Below are positions 9,845 to 17,876 of a stretch of 42,026 nucleotides of DNA, one piece after another; positions within the stretch are counted from its first letter, which is position 1; every line of letters starts with the position of its first letter. Made by a program: the position numbers and the translations under genes. The notes below the pieces were generated by a model, which ran no database searches, was not told where the DNA came from, and was given only the letters and a program-made list of their open reading frames with translations. The stretch is taken from the NCBI GenBank assembly GCA_002167845.2, contig NHBO02000053.1:19582-61607 (forward strand), written 5' to 3'. This stretch comes from Phycisphaera sp. TMED9. Its GTDB lineage: Bacteria > Planctomycetota > Phycisphaerae > Phycisphaerales > SM1A02.

Positions 9845-10633
9845 GTGAAGATCCTGCTCACCAACGACGACGGCATCGAAGCTCCCGGCATCCGGGCGCT
9901 CCACAGAGCCCTTGAGGGGCTCGGCGACGTCACGACCATCGCACCGTATACCGTTCAGTCGGCGACCAGCCATGGCGTGACCTTCCACGAGCCGCTCATG
10001 GTCCACACCACCACCATGGATGACGGGTCGGTCGGGCATGCCATCGACGGCCGGCCGGCGGATTGCGTCAAAGTCGCCTTGCGTTCCCTCTGGGCCGAGT
10101 TGCACGGCGAAGGAACGCGTCCGGACATCACCATCTCGGGGATGAACAGCGGTGCGAACGTGGGCATCAACGTCATCTACTCCGGCACCGTCGCCGCGGC
10201 CGTCGAGAGCGCCTTCCTCGGCGTCCCGTCGATCGCGGTGAGTCTGCACCTCGGGGATCGCGACCGGATCTTCTACGACCGAGCGGCGGAAATCGCCCGC
10301 AAGGCGATCGATCTGATCGTCACTCATCCTCTCGACCCTCATGCCGTGATCAACGTCAACGTTCCGCGAACCGAGGTCGCCGACGCCCCGATGCCGCCGA
10401 TCAAGGTCTGTGCGATGAACACCGCGGCCGCGGCGGACGACTACGAGAAACGATCCAGTCCGGGTGGGCAGTCCTATTACTGGGCGGCGGGCAATGGAAT
10501 GGCGTTCATGCACACGCATCCGGAGACCGATGTCGAGTTCCTGATGGAGCGATGCGTGACCGTGACGCCGATCGAATTCGATCTCACCGATCATCCGAGG
10601 TTGCAGACCTGGCGAGAGCGGCTCGAAGGGTGA
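9845..10633 (+). CDS. surE: SurE 5'/3'-nucleotidase (survival protein E)
   Basis: Metal-dependent phosphatase that hydrolyses nucleoside monophosphates. It has 262 residues from a GTG at 9845, the normal family size. N-terminal MKILLTNDDGIEAPG carries the metal-binding Asp pair (8-9). APYTVQSATSHGVTF supplies the active-site Ser at 39, and ITISGMNSGANVG contains the metal-ligand Asn at 101. IYSGTVAAAVES is also typical. It lies 49 bases after the glycosyltransferase and probably shares its transcript. Its stop codon forms part of a hairpin shared with the convergent tonB gene. Confidence 0.97.
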   Translation: MKILLTNDDGIEAPGIRALHRALEGLGDVTTIAPYTVQSATSHGVTFHEPLMVHTTTMDDGSVGHAIDGRPADCVKVALRSLWAELHGEGTRPDITISGMNSGANVGINVIYSGTVAAAVESAFLGVPSIAVSLHLGDRDRIFYDRAAEIARKAIDLIVTHPLDPHAVINVNVPRTEVADAPMPPIKVCAMNTAAAADDYEKRSSPGGQSYYWAAGNGMAFMHTHPETDVEFLMERCVTVTPIEFDLTDHPRLQTWRERLEG

Positions 10634-10666
10634 GCAGGCTCGCGGATCCTTCGAGGATCGGGCTCA
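10631..10666. terminator. Candidate bidirectional hairpin between surE and tonB
   Basis: Inner stem GATCCT (10645-10650) and AGGATC (10654-10659) close on a three-base TCG loop. An outer stem TGAGC (10631-10635) and GCTCA (10662-10666) includes the stop codons of both convergent genes. There is no T-run on either side, so this is not a classical Rho-independent terminator. The call as a terminator is an inference from position and symmetry. Confidence 0.4.
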
Positions 10667-11875
10667 GTTCAACAGCAATTGCAACTCGATGGCGACGGTC
10701 TGGTCACCGGTCAGTTCGGTCAGCCGTCTGCCACTGGCACGCCAGCGGAAGAGCATGTCGGTCAGTCGCTCGTCAAGCTCGGCTTCGCCGCTCTTCACCA
10801 CCAGTGTCGCACGTTTCGGCTTTCCGTTTCGATCGAATTCGATCCGGGCGACCGGATTGAATCGGGGATTGTAGCGCAGCCATGCGACGAGCGGGATGCT
10901 TGGTCGGCGGGTTCGAATGTTGAGGCCCTGTGCCGCCAGCGGCTTGCCCTGTTTCCATTCCGAAGCAGGGACCCGCACCAGGCTGGTCGCTTCGGCATCC
11001 TTGTCCGCGTCGTTTCCCGGATCGGGCTCGGGCTCGCCGGGTCCTTTGCCCTCGCTCTCTCCGTCGCCTTCGGATTCCGCCGGATCGGGTGCTGGTTCGG
11101 TCGATGGCTCGGGCGTGGGCGTCGGATCGGGCGCTGGCACCGGAGCCGGCTCCGGCGTGGGCTTCTCTTCGGACGGTGAATCCGGCTCGACGTCCTCCGC
11201 GGGGTCCGCGTCGGTGTCGTCTTTGCTGGCCTCGTCCTTGGTCGTCGTCTGTTCGTCGGGCTTGGTGGTCGGATCGGGCGTGGCTTCCGTTTCGGTGGTG
11301 CTGGAATCCTCCAGCGTCTTGGAGTCGACGGGTTCCGGTTCCTTGGTGGGTTCGGTCTGCTCGTCCATCTGGACTTCCGCATCGATGAGTATCTCGGGCG
11401 TCTCCGTCTCCGGACTCGGGACCGTGGCGGTCGGCGCCGCCGCGGAAGGCTGGGCGGAGAGTGGAATCGCGGGTGCGGCCGCTCGTGCGGTCGAAGGGGA
11501 CGAACTACTTGCCGGTGGGCTTCCACCGCCGCCGGATCTCGGCGCAGCGCTCATCGCGGCTTGTTCGACTTCGGAGAGTCGGGCGAGGTGCTCGGCGTAT
11601 TCCTGGTACCCGATCCAGGTGAGGGTCTCGGCATTGCTCTCTTCGATGCCGAGTGGTTCGGCGGGTGGCTCTTCGTTCTCCCGATCATCCGGGACCTCGT
11701 GTTCGATGGCCTGGGAATCTCCGCTCGCAGTTGACGCCCAGAGGAAGATCGCGGCGGCGGCGGCATGCAGAAGAATCGACAGCAGGACCGCGGTCGGAAC
11801 GGGGAGCGAATCTCGGGTGGTCGATTCCACGGTTGAATGGTAGTCAAGGAGTGGTGCCTGGCCGCGCCGAACCAC
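10664..11875 (-). CDS. tonB: TonB-family energy-transducing protein with a very long acidic/proline-rich linker
   Basis: Inner-membrane protein predicted to carry proton-motive energy across the periplasm to outer-membrane partners. It has 403 residues from a GTG at 11875; a later GTG in the same frame (Val16) is an alternative start. One membrane helix (about 27-48) contains SILLH, matching the conserved SxxxH of TonB helices. Residues about 110-300 are low-complexity Pro/Glu/Asp/Thr/Ser sequence, long enough to cross the periplasm. The C-terminal 90 residues form a TonB-like domain, with ARIEFDRNGKPKRATLVVKSG and a terminal VAIELQLLLN strand. It follows exbD by nine bases. No ExbB/TolQ gene is in the window. 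TolA-like function is an alternative. Confidence 0.85.
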   Translation of the reverse strand: MVRRGQAPLLDYHSTVESTTRDSLPVPTAVLLSILLHAAAAAIFLWASTASGDSQAIEHEVPDDRENEEPPAEPLGIEESNAETLTWIGYQEYAEHLARLSEVEQAAMSAAPRSGGGGSPPASSSSPSTARAAAPAIPLSAQPSAAAPTATVPSPETETPEILIDAEVQMDEQTEPTKEPEPVDSKTLEDSSTTETEATPDPTTKPDEQTTTKDEASKDDTDADPAEDVEPDSPSEEKPTPEPAPVPAPDPTPTPEPSTEPAPDPAESEGDGESEGKGPGEPEPDPGNDADKDAEATSLVRVPASEWKQGKPLAAQGLNIRTRRPSIPLVAWLRYNPRFNPVARIEFDRNGKPKRATLVVKSGEAELDERLTDMLFRWRASGRRLTELTGDQTVAIELQLLLN

Positions 11876-11884
11876 TTCGGTGAG

Positions 11885-12391
11885 TCAGGAATCGACGGGA
11901 ACGGGCGTCAGCGATTCGGTCGGCCGGCCGACCATGCGGATCGGGATCTCCGCAAGTCGCAGCTGGTTCCAGAGTTCCAGAAGCACCGGGATGCGATCGG
12001 TGGGGCCCACTTCATCGGCGACGGCGAGGTAGAGGACGGTCTCCGGGTCTTCTTCGAGGGTCGCCTGAAGGGTGGGGACGACGGCTTCAAGGGCGATGGG
12101 TTCCCGATCAAGGAACATTCCACCGCTGCTGTCGAGGGAGAGGGTGCGAGCCGGGGGCGGGGCGGCATCGGTGACCACCGCGCCGGCTTCCAGGGGCTTG
12201 AGTTCCAGCGGGACGAGCTCGATCCGATCCATCAGAACCATCGCGTAGATGAAGAAGGTGAGCAGCAGGAACACCACGTCGATCAGTGGCGTGAGCTCGA
12301 CGCGGAAGGGAGGTTCGCTGCGGCGAAGCCTGACCTTGCGGACGGAAGCTTCCGGAGGAGCGGTCGACTTATGGACCGTGCCCGAGGTCAC
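11885..12391 (-). CDS. exbD: ExbD/TolR-family proton-channel subunit
   Basis: Inner-membrane subunit of an ExbBD- or TolQR-type motor that powers TonB/TolA. It has 168 residues with one N-terminal helix, LTPLIDVVFLLLTFFIY (about 33-49), whose Asp38 is the conserved proton-carrying residue. The rest is a periplasmic domain. The GTG at 12391 overlaps the stop codon of the STAS gene (GTGA), so the two are probably translationally coupled. tonB follows directly. The matching ExbB subunit is not in the window and would have to come from another locus. Confidence 0.92.
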   Translation of the reverse strand: MTSGTVHKSTAPPEASVRKVRLRRSEPPFRVELTPLIDVVFLLLTFFIYAMVLMDRIELVPLELKPLEAGAVVTDAAPPPARTLSLDSSGGMFLDREPIALEAVVPTLQATLEEDPETVLYLAVADEVGPTDRIPVLLELWNQLRLAEIPIRMVGRPTESLTPVPVDS

Positions 12392-12738
12392 GCTTCAAGT
12401 TGGAGGGACGCGATGGCAGTGGCGGTGCCATCATGGAATTCGAAGAGCTTGTCGAGGCCCGTCACCAGAATCACGCCCCAGACCTGATCTCGGACCGAGC
12501 AGATGCGAAGCCGTGCGCCGCCGGCCGCGAGCCTCTTCCGGAGGCGAAGGAGCTGGGCGATGTTCGACGAGTTCAGGTAGTCGACTTCGGCCAGGTTGAC
12601 GACCATGTCCGGCATCTTCCGGGTTCCCTGTTCGGCGTCCTCGACGATGGTCATCAGCGAAGTCATGTCCTCGCTGAAGGTCGGTTCTTCGCCGGTCTCG
12701 GCGAGAATGATGCTGTCGGACCACTCGTTCAGGCTCAT
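12388..12738 (-). CDS. STAS-domain protein (anti-sigma factor antagonist-like)
   Basis: Small cytoplasmic protein of 116 residues with the fold of SpoIIAA/RsbV anti-sigma antagonists. The region VVNLAEVDYLNSSNIAQLLRLRKRL (47-70) corresponds to the conserved loop and helix where RsbV-type proteins have a phosphorylatable Ser; here Ser57 or Ser58. The downstream VWGVILVTGLDKLFEFHD also fits the family's last strand and helix. No partner kinase or sigma factor is adjacent. It sits 19 bases after gyrA and overlaps exbD by four bases. A link to envelope energetics is possible but unproven. Confidence 0.82.
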   Translation of the reverse strand: MSLNEWSDSIILAETGEEPTFSEDMTSLMTIVEDAEQGTRKMPDMVVNLAEVDYLNSSNIAQLLRLRKRLAAGGARLRICSVRDQVWGVILVTGLDKLFEFHDGTATAIASLQLEA

Positions 12739-12757
12739 GGAGAACTCTCTCTGGAAA

Positions 12758-15472
12758 TCAGGATGTGGATTCGGATTCCACCGGGGACTCGTCTTCGTCC
12801 GGCTCGGCCGGAGTCGTTGCGCAATCGATGAGCCGATCGTCGGACTTGAGCTTGACGACCCGGACGCCCTGCGTGTTTCTACCCAGCCGCGACACTTCGG
12901 CGGCGGAGGTTCGGATCATCATGCCTCCGGAGGAGATGAACATGAGGCTGTCGTCGTCGGTCACGCGTCTGACCGTGACCACGCGGCCGTTCCGGCCGGC
13001 GGTCTTGATGTCGATGCGACCCTTGCCGCCACGGCTCTGCGGGCGGGCTCCATCCTCGGCCTGAACCAGATACTCCTGCAGTGGCGTTCGCTTGCCGTAA
13101 CCGTTGACGGTGACGGTGAGCAGGTCCGTGTCACCTTCGGCACGCACCAGGCCGACGACTTCGTCGCTGTTGGCGAGGTCGATGCCCTTCACGCCGGCGG
13201 CGGCGCGGCCCATCACTCTGGCGTCGTTCTCGTTGAAACGGATCGCCATGCCGTTGGCGGTGGCGAGCAGGACGTGGTCGTCGCCTCTGGTGAGCTCGAC
13301 TCCCACGAGACGGTCGCCGTCGTTGAGGTTGAGGGCGATGATTCCACTGCGGTTGACGTTCCGGAAGTCCTTCAGTGAAGTCCGCTTCACGCGGCCGGCC
13401 TGGGTCGCGAAGAACAGGTAGTCCTCGCTCTTCTCGAAGTCGGCGATGGGGAGGAAGAACCTCGCTGATTCGCCGTCCTTCAGGTCGAGCACGTTGGCGA
13501 TCGACCGTCCCTTGCTGGTTCGGCCGGCCTCCGGGATCTGCCAGACCCGGATCTTGAACACGCGGCCGGTGTTGGTGAAACAGAGCAGGTCGTGATGGGT
13601 GCTCGCGGTGAAGACGTGCTCGATGAAGTCGCCTTCTCGTGCATCGCCCCCCTTGATGCCGACGCCACCGCGACCCTGCTGGCGGTAGGTCGCGACGGGA
13701 AGTCGCTTGATCCAGCCGCCATGGGTGATGGTGACCGCGACGCGATGCTCCTGAATGAGCTCTTCCATCTCGAAGCCTTCGGCTTCGCCATCCTCGATCA
13801 CCGTTCGTCGGGTGTCCGCGAACTTCTCGCGAATCTCCAGGCAGTCGGCCCGGATGAGGTCGAGGACGATGCCCTCGTTGGCGAGAATCGTCTCGTAGCC
13901 TTCGATTTCTTCGTGGATCGCACGAAGATCGGCCGCGAGCTTCTCGATCTCGAGGCCGGTCAGTTGAATCAATCGGAGGGCGCCGATCGCTTCCGCCTGG
14001 ACCTTGGTCAGGAGCGCGCCGACCTTGCCGTCCACTTCGCGGTTCGCGGCGTCGAGCAGTCGCTGCGGAATGAGCGGCGCGTAGGCGTGGTCGGCGGGGA
14101 TCTGGAAGCGGCGTTCCATCAAGCGTTCGATCGCCTCTTCCCGGGTCCGGCTTCCGCGGATGAGACGAATGACCTCATCGATGTCGCAGACCGCGAAGAT
14201 GAGGCCTTCGAGACGGTGGGCCTGCTGGCGAGCCTGTCGAAGCAGGAATTCCGTTCGCCGTCGGATCACATCACGGCGATGGTCGATCCAGTGGTCGATC
14301 AGCGATCGCAGGTCGAGGGTTCGTGGCTGGCTGTTGACCAGTGCGATGTTGATGATCGAGAACGTCGACTGGAGCGGCGTGTGCTGATAAAGCTGCCGCT
14401 CGACGACGTCGGGGTTGCCGCCCTTCTTGAGCACCACCAGGATCCGGGTGCGGGCATCGCGGCCGGAGTGGTTCTTGACGTCGGAGATCTCCGCGATCTT
14501 TCCGGTCTTCGCGGCCTCGACGATCTTTTCGATCAGGCTGCTCTGGTTCACCTGGTAGGGGATCTCTTCGATGATCAGGACGTCCCGACCCTTCTGGATC
14601 TCCTGGCGGACGCGGCCGCGCACCATGATCCGGCCGCGGCCGGTGGTGTAGGCCTGGGCGATGCCCTGGCGGCCGACGATGACGCCTCCGGTCGGGAAGT
14701 CCGGGCCCGGGACGGTCTGGAGCAGTTCGGCGGTCGTCAGGTCCGGGTTGTCGATGACCTGAATCACCGCATCACAGATCTCACCGGCGTTGTGCGGCGG
14801 CATCGAACTCGCCATGCCGACCGCGATGCCGCTCGATCCATTGACCAGCAGGCAGGGGAACTTGGCGGGAAGAACGGTGGGCTCCATCAGCCGTTCGTCG
14901 TAGTTCGCCTTGTGATCCACGGTCTCGAACTTGATGTCTTCGAGCATCGCGACCGCGGCGGCGGTCATGCGGGCTTCGGTGTATCGCATCGCGGCGGGGG
15001 GATCGCCCTCGATGGATCCGAAGTTGCCTTGCTTGTCGATCAGCAGGCAGCGGGTCTTCCAGTTCTGGCCGAGATTGACCAGCGTGGGATAGATCACCGA
15101 CTCACCGTGCGGGTGGTAGTTGCCCGAGGTGTCGCCGGCGATCTTCGCGCACTTGATGTGCTTTCGTCCCGGCGAGAGATTGAGATCGTGCATCGCCACG
15201 AGAATGCGGCGTTGCGAGGGCTTGAGACCGTCGCGGACGTCGGGCAGCGCCCGGTCCATGATGGTGCTCATCGCGTAGGTCAGGTAGGAATCGTGGAGTT
15301 CGCGTTCGATCTCCAGGTCGACCACGTTTCCAACGGCGGCGGAGGGTGGCGCGACGATGTCCGAGTCGGCATCGGCCGGGAGACCGTTCGACCGGGCTTC
15401 GTTCTTCGGATCTTCGTTCGAATCTTCGTTCGATTCTTCGTTCGAATCCGGGGTGATCGAGTCTTCACTCAT
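12758..15472 (-). CDS. gyrA: DNA gyrase subunit A
   Basis: Breakage-reunion subunit of DNA gyrase, which introduces negative supercoils. It has 904 residues from the ATG at 15472; an in-frame TTG at 15529 is a less likely start. Residues 1-45 are an acidic, poorly conserved extension. Catalytic Tyr164 lies in [10 protein letters not shown]. The quinolone region reads [13 protein letters not shown] (120-132), with Ser125 at the E. coli Ser83 position and Pro129 at the Asp87 position. The C-terminal beta-propeller follows; its GyrA-box position reads QQGRGGVG rather than QRRGGKG, and a further QSRGGKG occurs in a later blade. It ends in an acidic tail ([12 protein letters not shown]). The nearby STAS, exbD and tonB genes follow closely. 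ParC is the alternative, but the box-like sequences favour GyrA. Confidence 0.95.
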   Translation of the reverse strand: MSEDSITPDSNEESNEDSNEDPKNEARSNGLPADADSDIVAPPSAAVGNVVDLEIERELHDSYLTYAMSTIMDRALPDVRDGLKPSQRRILVAMHDLNLSPGRKHIKCAKIAGDTSGNYHPHGESVIYPTLVNLGQNWKTRCLLIDKQGNFGSIEGDPPAAMRYTEARMTAAAVAMLEDIKFETVDHKANYDERLMEPTVLPAKFPCLLVNGSSGIAVGMASSMPPHNAGEICDAVIQVIDNPDLTTAELLQTVPGPDFPTGGVIVGRQGIAQAYTTGRGRIMVRGRVRQEIQKGRDVLIIEEIPYQVNQSSLIEKIVEAAKTGKIAEISDVKNHSGRDARTRILVVLKKGGNPDVVERQLYQHTPLQSTFSIINIALVNSQPRTLDLRSLIDHWIDHRRDVIRRRTEFLLRQARQQAHRLEGLIFAVCDIDEVIRLIRGSRTREEAIERLMERRFQIPADHAYAPLIPQRLLDAANREVDGKVGALLTKVQAEAIGALRLIQLTGLEIEKLAADLRAIHEEIEGYETILANEGIVLDLIRADCLEIREKFADTRRTVIEDGEAEGFEMEELIQEHRVAVTITHGGWIKRLPVATYRQQGRGGVGIKGGDAREGDFIEHVFTASTHHDLLCFTNTGRVFKIRVWQIPEAGRTSKGRSIANVLDLKDGESARFFLPIADFEKSEDYLFFATQAGRVKRTSLKDFRNVNRSGIIALNLNDGDRLVGVELTRGDDHVLLATANGMAIRFNENDARVMGRAAAGVKGIDLANSDEVVGLVRAEGDTDLLTVTVNGYGKRTPLQEYLVQAEDGARPQSRGGKGRIDIKTAGRNGRVVTVRRVTDDDSLMFISSGGMMIRTSAAEVSRLGRNTQGVRVVKLKSDDRLIDCATTPAEPDEDESPVESESTS
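15411..15446 (-). repeat. Three tandem 12-bp repeats in the gyrA N-terminal extension
   Basis: Three head-to-tail copies of TCTTCGTTCGA(A/T) at 15411-15422, 15423-15434 and 15435-15446, differing at one base. They encode the Ser-Asn-Glu-Asp-rich acidic stretch near residues 9-21 of GyrA. The unit is a multiple of three, so copy-number change would keep the frame. Confidence 0.85.
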
Positions 15473-15630
15473 GCGGGTCTTCGAGTCCCTCTGTAAATCG
15501 GTGGAACTCGCTTCCTTCCATCCTTCCAACGAGGGGCGGGAGGGCGAATTCCTGAACCTCGGATTCTACCTGAAACGGGCCTTCAAGGTGGTCTTCGAAG
15601 GCCGATGAAACGGGCATTCCGAAGGTGATT

Positions 15631-16284
15631 TCAGGGGGCCGGATCAGCCTCTTCGAGCGGCGTCAACATCACCACGTATTCGATGTTTCCCGGGACGCCT
15701 CGCCGCTTCGCGGTCTTGCCGCCGACCAGCGGTGATGCGGTCGATCCAAGGACGCTCGCGCCGAGATCCGGCATCGAATCGAGTACCTCTTGAAGCACGC
15801 GCGGGGCGTGTTCCTGAGGGAGGAATCCCTTGTCCAGGAGTCCTTGCTCCTCTTTTCGAACCTCGTAGTGGGGTTTGACGAGCGTCACGATCCGGCGGGC
15901 TCCGGTGGGATCGAGCCATCGAAGCGCGGCAGGCACCGCCAGTCGTTGCGGAGTCCAGGCAAGATCCATCACCACCAGATCGACGCCGTTTTCCGGAGGT
16001 TCGGCATGCAGCGCATTGGTACGTTCGCGGACCTCGACCCTCGCATCCTGCCGCAGCGGCCATGCGAGGACGCCGCGGCCGGTTTCCACCGCGATCACGC
16101 CGTCCGCGCCCCGTTGAAGCAGGCAGTCGGTGAATCCGCCGACGTTCGCGCCGAAGTCGGCGCATCGGAATCCGCGAACGTCGAGTTCGAATTCATCCAG
16201 TCCGCGTTCGAGCTTGAGACCCGCGCGGCTTGCGAACTTTCGTTCCGCGGGGCGGGAATCCCCGGAAGGCGACGGATCAGCCAT
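15631..16284 (-). CDS. TlyA-like/FtsJ-type RNA methyltransferase lacking the S4 domain
   Basis: Rossmann-type SAM-dependent methyltransferase of 217 residues from the ATG at 16284. KFASRAGLKLERGL corresponds to the SRGGxKL segment that precedes the catalytic domain in TlyA, and ADFGANVGGFTDCLLQRGA matches the TlyA SAM-binding motif. VVMDLAWTPQ and LVKPHYEVRKEE continue the fold, and VGGKTAKRRGVPGNIEYVVML closes it. TlyA 2'-O-methyltransferases modify 16S and 23S rRNA and carry an N-terminal S4 RNA-binding domain of about 60 residues; here only about 15 residues precede the core. The open frame extends upstream, but that part lies in lpxI and does not resemble S4. The start overlaps the lpxI end by eight bases. 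The RNA target is unknown. Confidence 0.83.
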   Translation of the reverse strand: MADPSPSGDSRPAERKFASRAGLKLERGLDEFELDVRGFRCADFGANVGGFTDCLLQRGADGVIAVETGRGVLAWPLRQDARVEVRERTNALHAEPPENGVDLVVMDLAWTPQRLAVPAALRWLDPTGARRIVTLVKPHYEVRKEEQGLLDKGFLPQEHAPRVLQEVLDSMPDLGASVLGSTASPLVGGKTAKRRGVPGNIEYVVMLTPLEEADPAP

Positions 16285-17155
16285 CCGTCGAGCCCGCGGC
16301 GAGCGAGGTGGCGGGATCTCCGTCGATGCCGACGATCGCGATGCCCGCGGCATCCGCGGCGGCGAGAACCTTCGGTCGGTCGGCGAGGATGACTTCGCCC
16401 GCGCCGAGCGCGATGCAGGAACATCCGGCGTCGGCGGCGTTCCGGATGGTTCGTTCACCGATGGTCGGGACGTCCGAACGCGTGTCGTGGTCAGGCGAAG
16501 ACGTCTTGAGAAGCGTCCATCCGCCCCGAGGGCAGAGTTCGCCGGTGCGGGCGATCATCGCATCCGTGCCTTCGACCGCCTCCACGCTGATCACGTCTCG
16601 TTGTCGGACCGCGATGGCCTGTCCGATGTCGAGCTCGCTCGTCTTGGTCAGCAGCGACCAGCCGAAGACGACGTCGCCGATTTCGGCGGCGGTGGGTTGG
16701 CGCGAGGTGTTGACACCGGCGGTGGCGAGATGGTCTTGAAGATAGGTGGTGGAGTCCACGAGATTGAGTCCGCGTTCGGCCAGATCGTCGGCGAGGATTC
16801 GAAGGAGTGTGGCGGAGCGGCGGTCGAACCGCAACTTCCGGTACCAGAGGTCGATCACGTACAGGTCGGGGATCTCGCGGAGCATTTCGAGCTTGAACCG
16901 CCGTCGGTGCATCACGTTCTTCCCGACTCTTCCGATGAGAATCGCGTCTTCGCATCCGGCGCGTCTCGCTGCTTTCGCCCACCCGTTCGGCCGAAGAAAA
17001 CCGACGGAGCGAAATTCATCGCACGCATCCGGGAAGGCGTCGTCGTACATTCCGCGAAGACCCAGGCCGATCACGCGGCGGCCCGCGGCTCGCGCCCCTT
17101 GGGCGGTGAGGCGGGGGAGGTCTCCCTGTCCGGCGATGATCGCGGTGGCGGGCAT
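16277..17155 (-). CDS. lpxI: UDP-2,3-diacylglucosamine diphosphatase LpxI
   Basis: Lipid A pathway enzyme that hydrolyses UDP-2,3-diacylglucosamine to lipid X at the inner face of the inner membrane; it replaces LpxH in some phyla. It has 292 residues from the ATG at 17155. The N-terminal domain starts ATAIIAGQGDLPRL and the C-terminal catalytic domain has TLLKTSSPDHDTRSDVPTIG, matching the family pattern KxxxPxxDxRxDxPxxG. ALGAGEVILADRP and AGIAIVGID also fit the C-terminus. It lies 62 bases after the LOG-family gene and overlaps the methyltransferase by eight bases. Its presence argues for a lipid A-containing outer membrane. Confidence 0.93.
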   Translation of the reverse strand: MPATAIIAGQGDLPRLTAQGARAAGRRVIGLGLRGMYDDAFPDACDEFRSVGFLRPNGWAKAARRAGCEDAILIGRVGKNVMHRRRFKLEMLREIPDLYVIDLWYRKLRFDRRSATLLRILADDLAERGLNLVDSTTYLQDHLATAGVNTSRQPTAAEIGDVVFGWSLLTKTSELDIGQAIAVRQRDVISVEAVEGTDAMIARTGELCPRGGWTLLKTSSPDHDTRSDVPTIGERTIRNAADAGCSCIALGAGEVILADRPKVLAAADAAGIAIVGIDGDPATSLAAGSTDG

Positions 17156-17217
17156 GGTTGAAAGAGTAACGGGGCGAGGGTGCACGGCGAGATGCTCGCG
17201 TCGTGCGGGCCGCCGAA

Positions 17218-17814
17218 TCAGCCTTCCAACTCTCCCAGCGGGGGAATCAGATCGGATTGGGTGAGTCCGTGTCCGCGGTCCTCCACGAGCGCGTGCAGGA
17301 CCGCGATCGCATCGCGATCGATCGAGAGCAGTTGTCGGATGGCGGGTCGAATGAACTTCTGTTCGATGCCATGGTCGATCATCGACAGAAGGGGATCGAA
17401 GTAGCCGTGGTCGTTGACGATGCCCACCGGCTTGTCGTGTTCGGCCAGGACGCGGCCGACCAGGGTCTCGAAGAATTCCTCGTAGGTTCCGAGTCCACCC
17501 GGAAGCACCAGAAACGCGTCGCCTCGTTCGACCATGATCCGCTTGCGATCGCGCATCGTCTCCACCGTGATGAGTTCGGTGCAGCCTTCGAAGGCGACCT
17601 CGAGTCCCGCGAGATAACTGGTGATCACACCGATGACCTCTCCACCCGCCGCGGCGCAGGCGCGGGCGACGTCGCCCATCAGCCCGGTCGAGCCGCCTCC
17701 GTAGACCAGACTGAGGCCTCGGGCGGCAAGCTCCCGACCGACCACTTCCGCGGTCCGGGTGAAATGGGGGTCGAGCGAGGCGGAACTCGAACAGTAGATC
17801 GTCACGGATTTCAT
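17218..17814 (-). CDS. LOG-family protein (nucleoside 5'-monophosphate phosphoribohydrolase)
   Basis: Cytoplasmic enzyme of the LOG/TIGR00730 family, which removes ribose-5-phosphate from (cytokinin-type) nucleotides. It has 198 residues, the usual size. VYGGGSTGLMGDVA (37-50) binds phosphate. The paired catalytic motifs ETMRDRK (85-91) and PGGLGTYEE (105-113) are complete. The physiological substrate in this bacterium is not readable; AMP or a damaged nucleotide is possible. It starts at the ATG at 17814, is divergent from the sugar-phosphate transferase gene about 60 bases away, and probably heads the series lpxI - tlyA-like - gyrA. Confidence 0.9.
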   Translation of the reverse strand: MKSVTIYCSSSASLDPHFTRTAEVVGRELAARGLSLVYGGGSTGLMGDVARACAAAGGEVIGVITSYLAGLEVAFEGCTELITVETMRDRKRIMVERGDAFLVLPGGLGTYEEFFETLVGRVLAEHDKPVGIVNDHGYFDPLLSMIDHGIEQKFIRPAIRQLLSIDRDAIAVLHALVEDRGHGLTQSDLIPPLGELEG

Positions 17815-17876
17815 GGGGGGACAGCCTAACGCGCGAATGCCCCCACCGGCGAGCGGTCATCCACGAGGTGGATACC

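Noticed and set aside
13592-15496. 634-codon open frame antisense to gyrA
   Set aside because: Shadow of gyrA; the minus-strand reading gives a full GyrA with catalytic Tyr.
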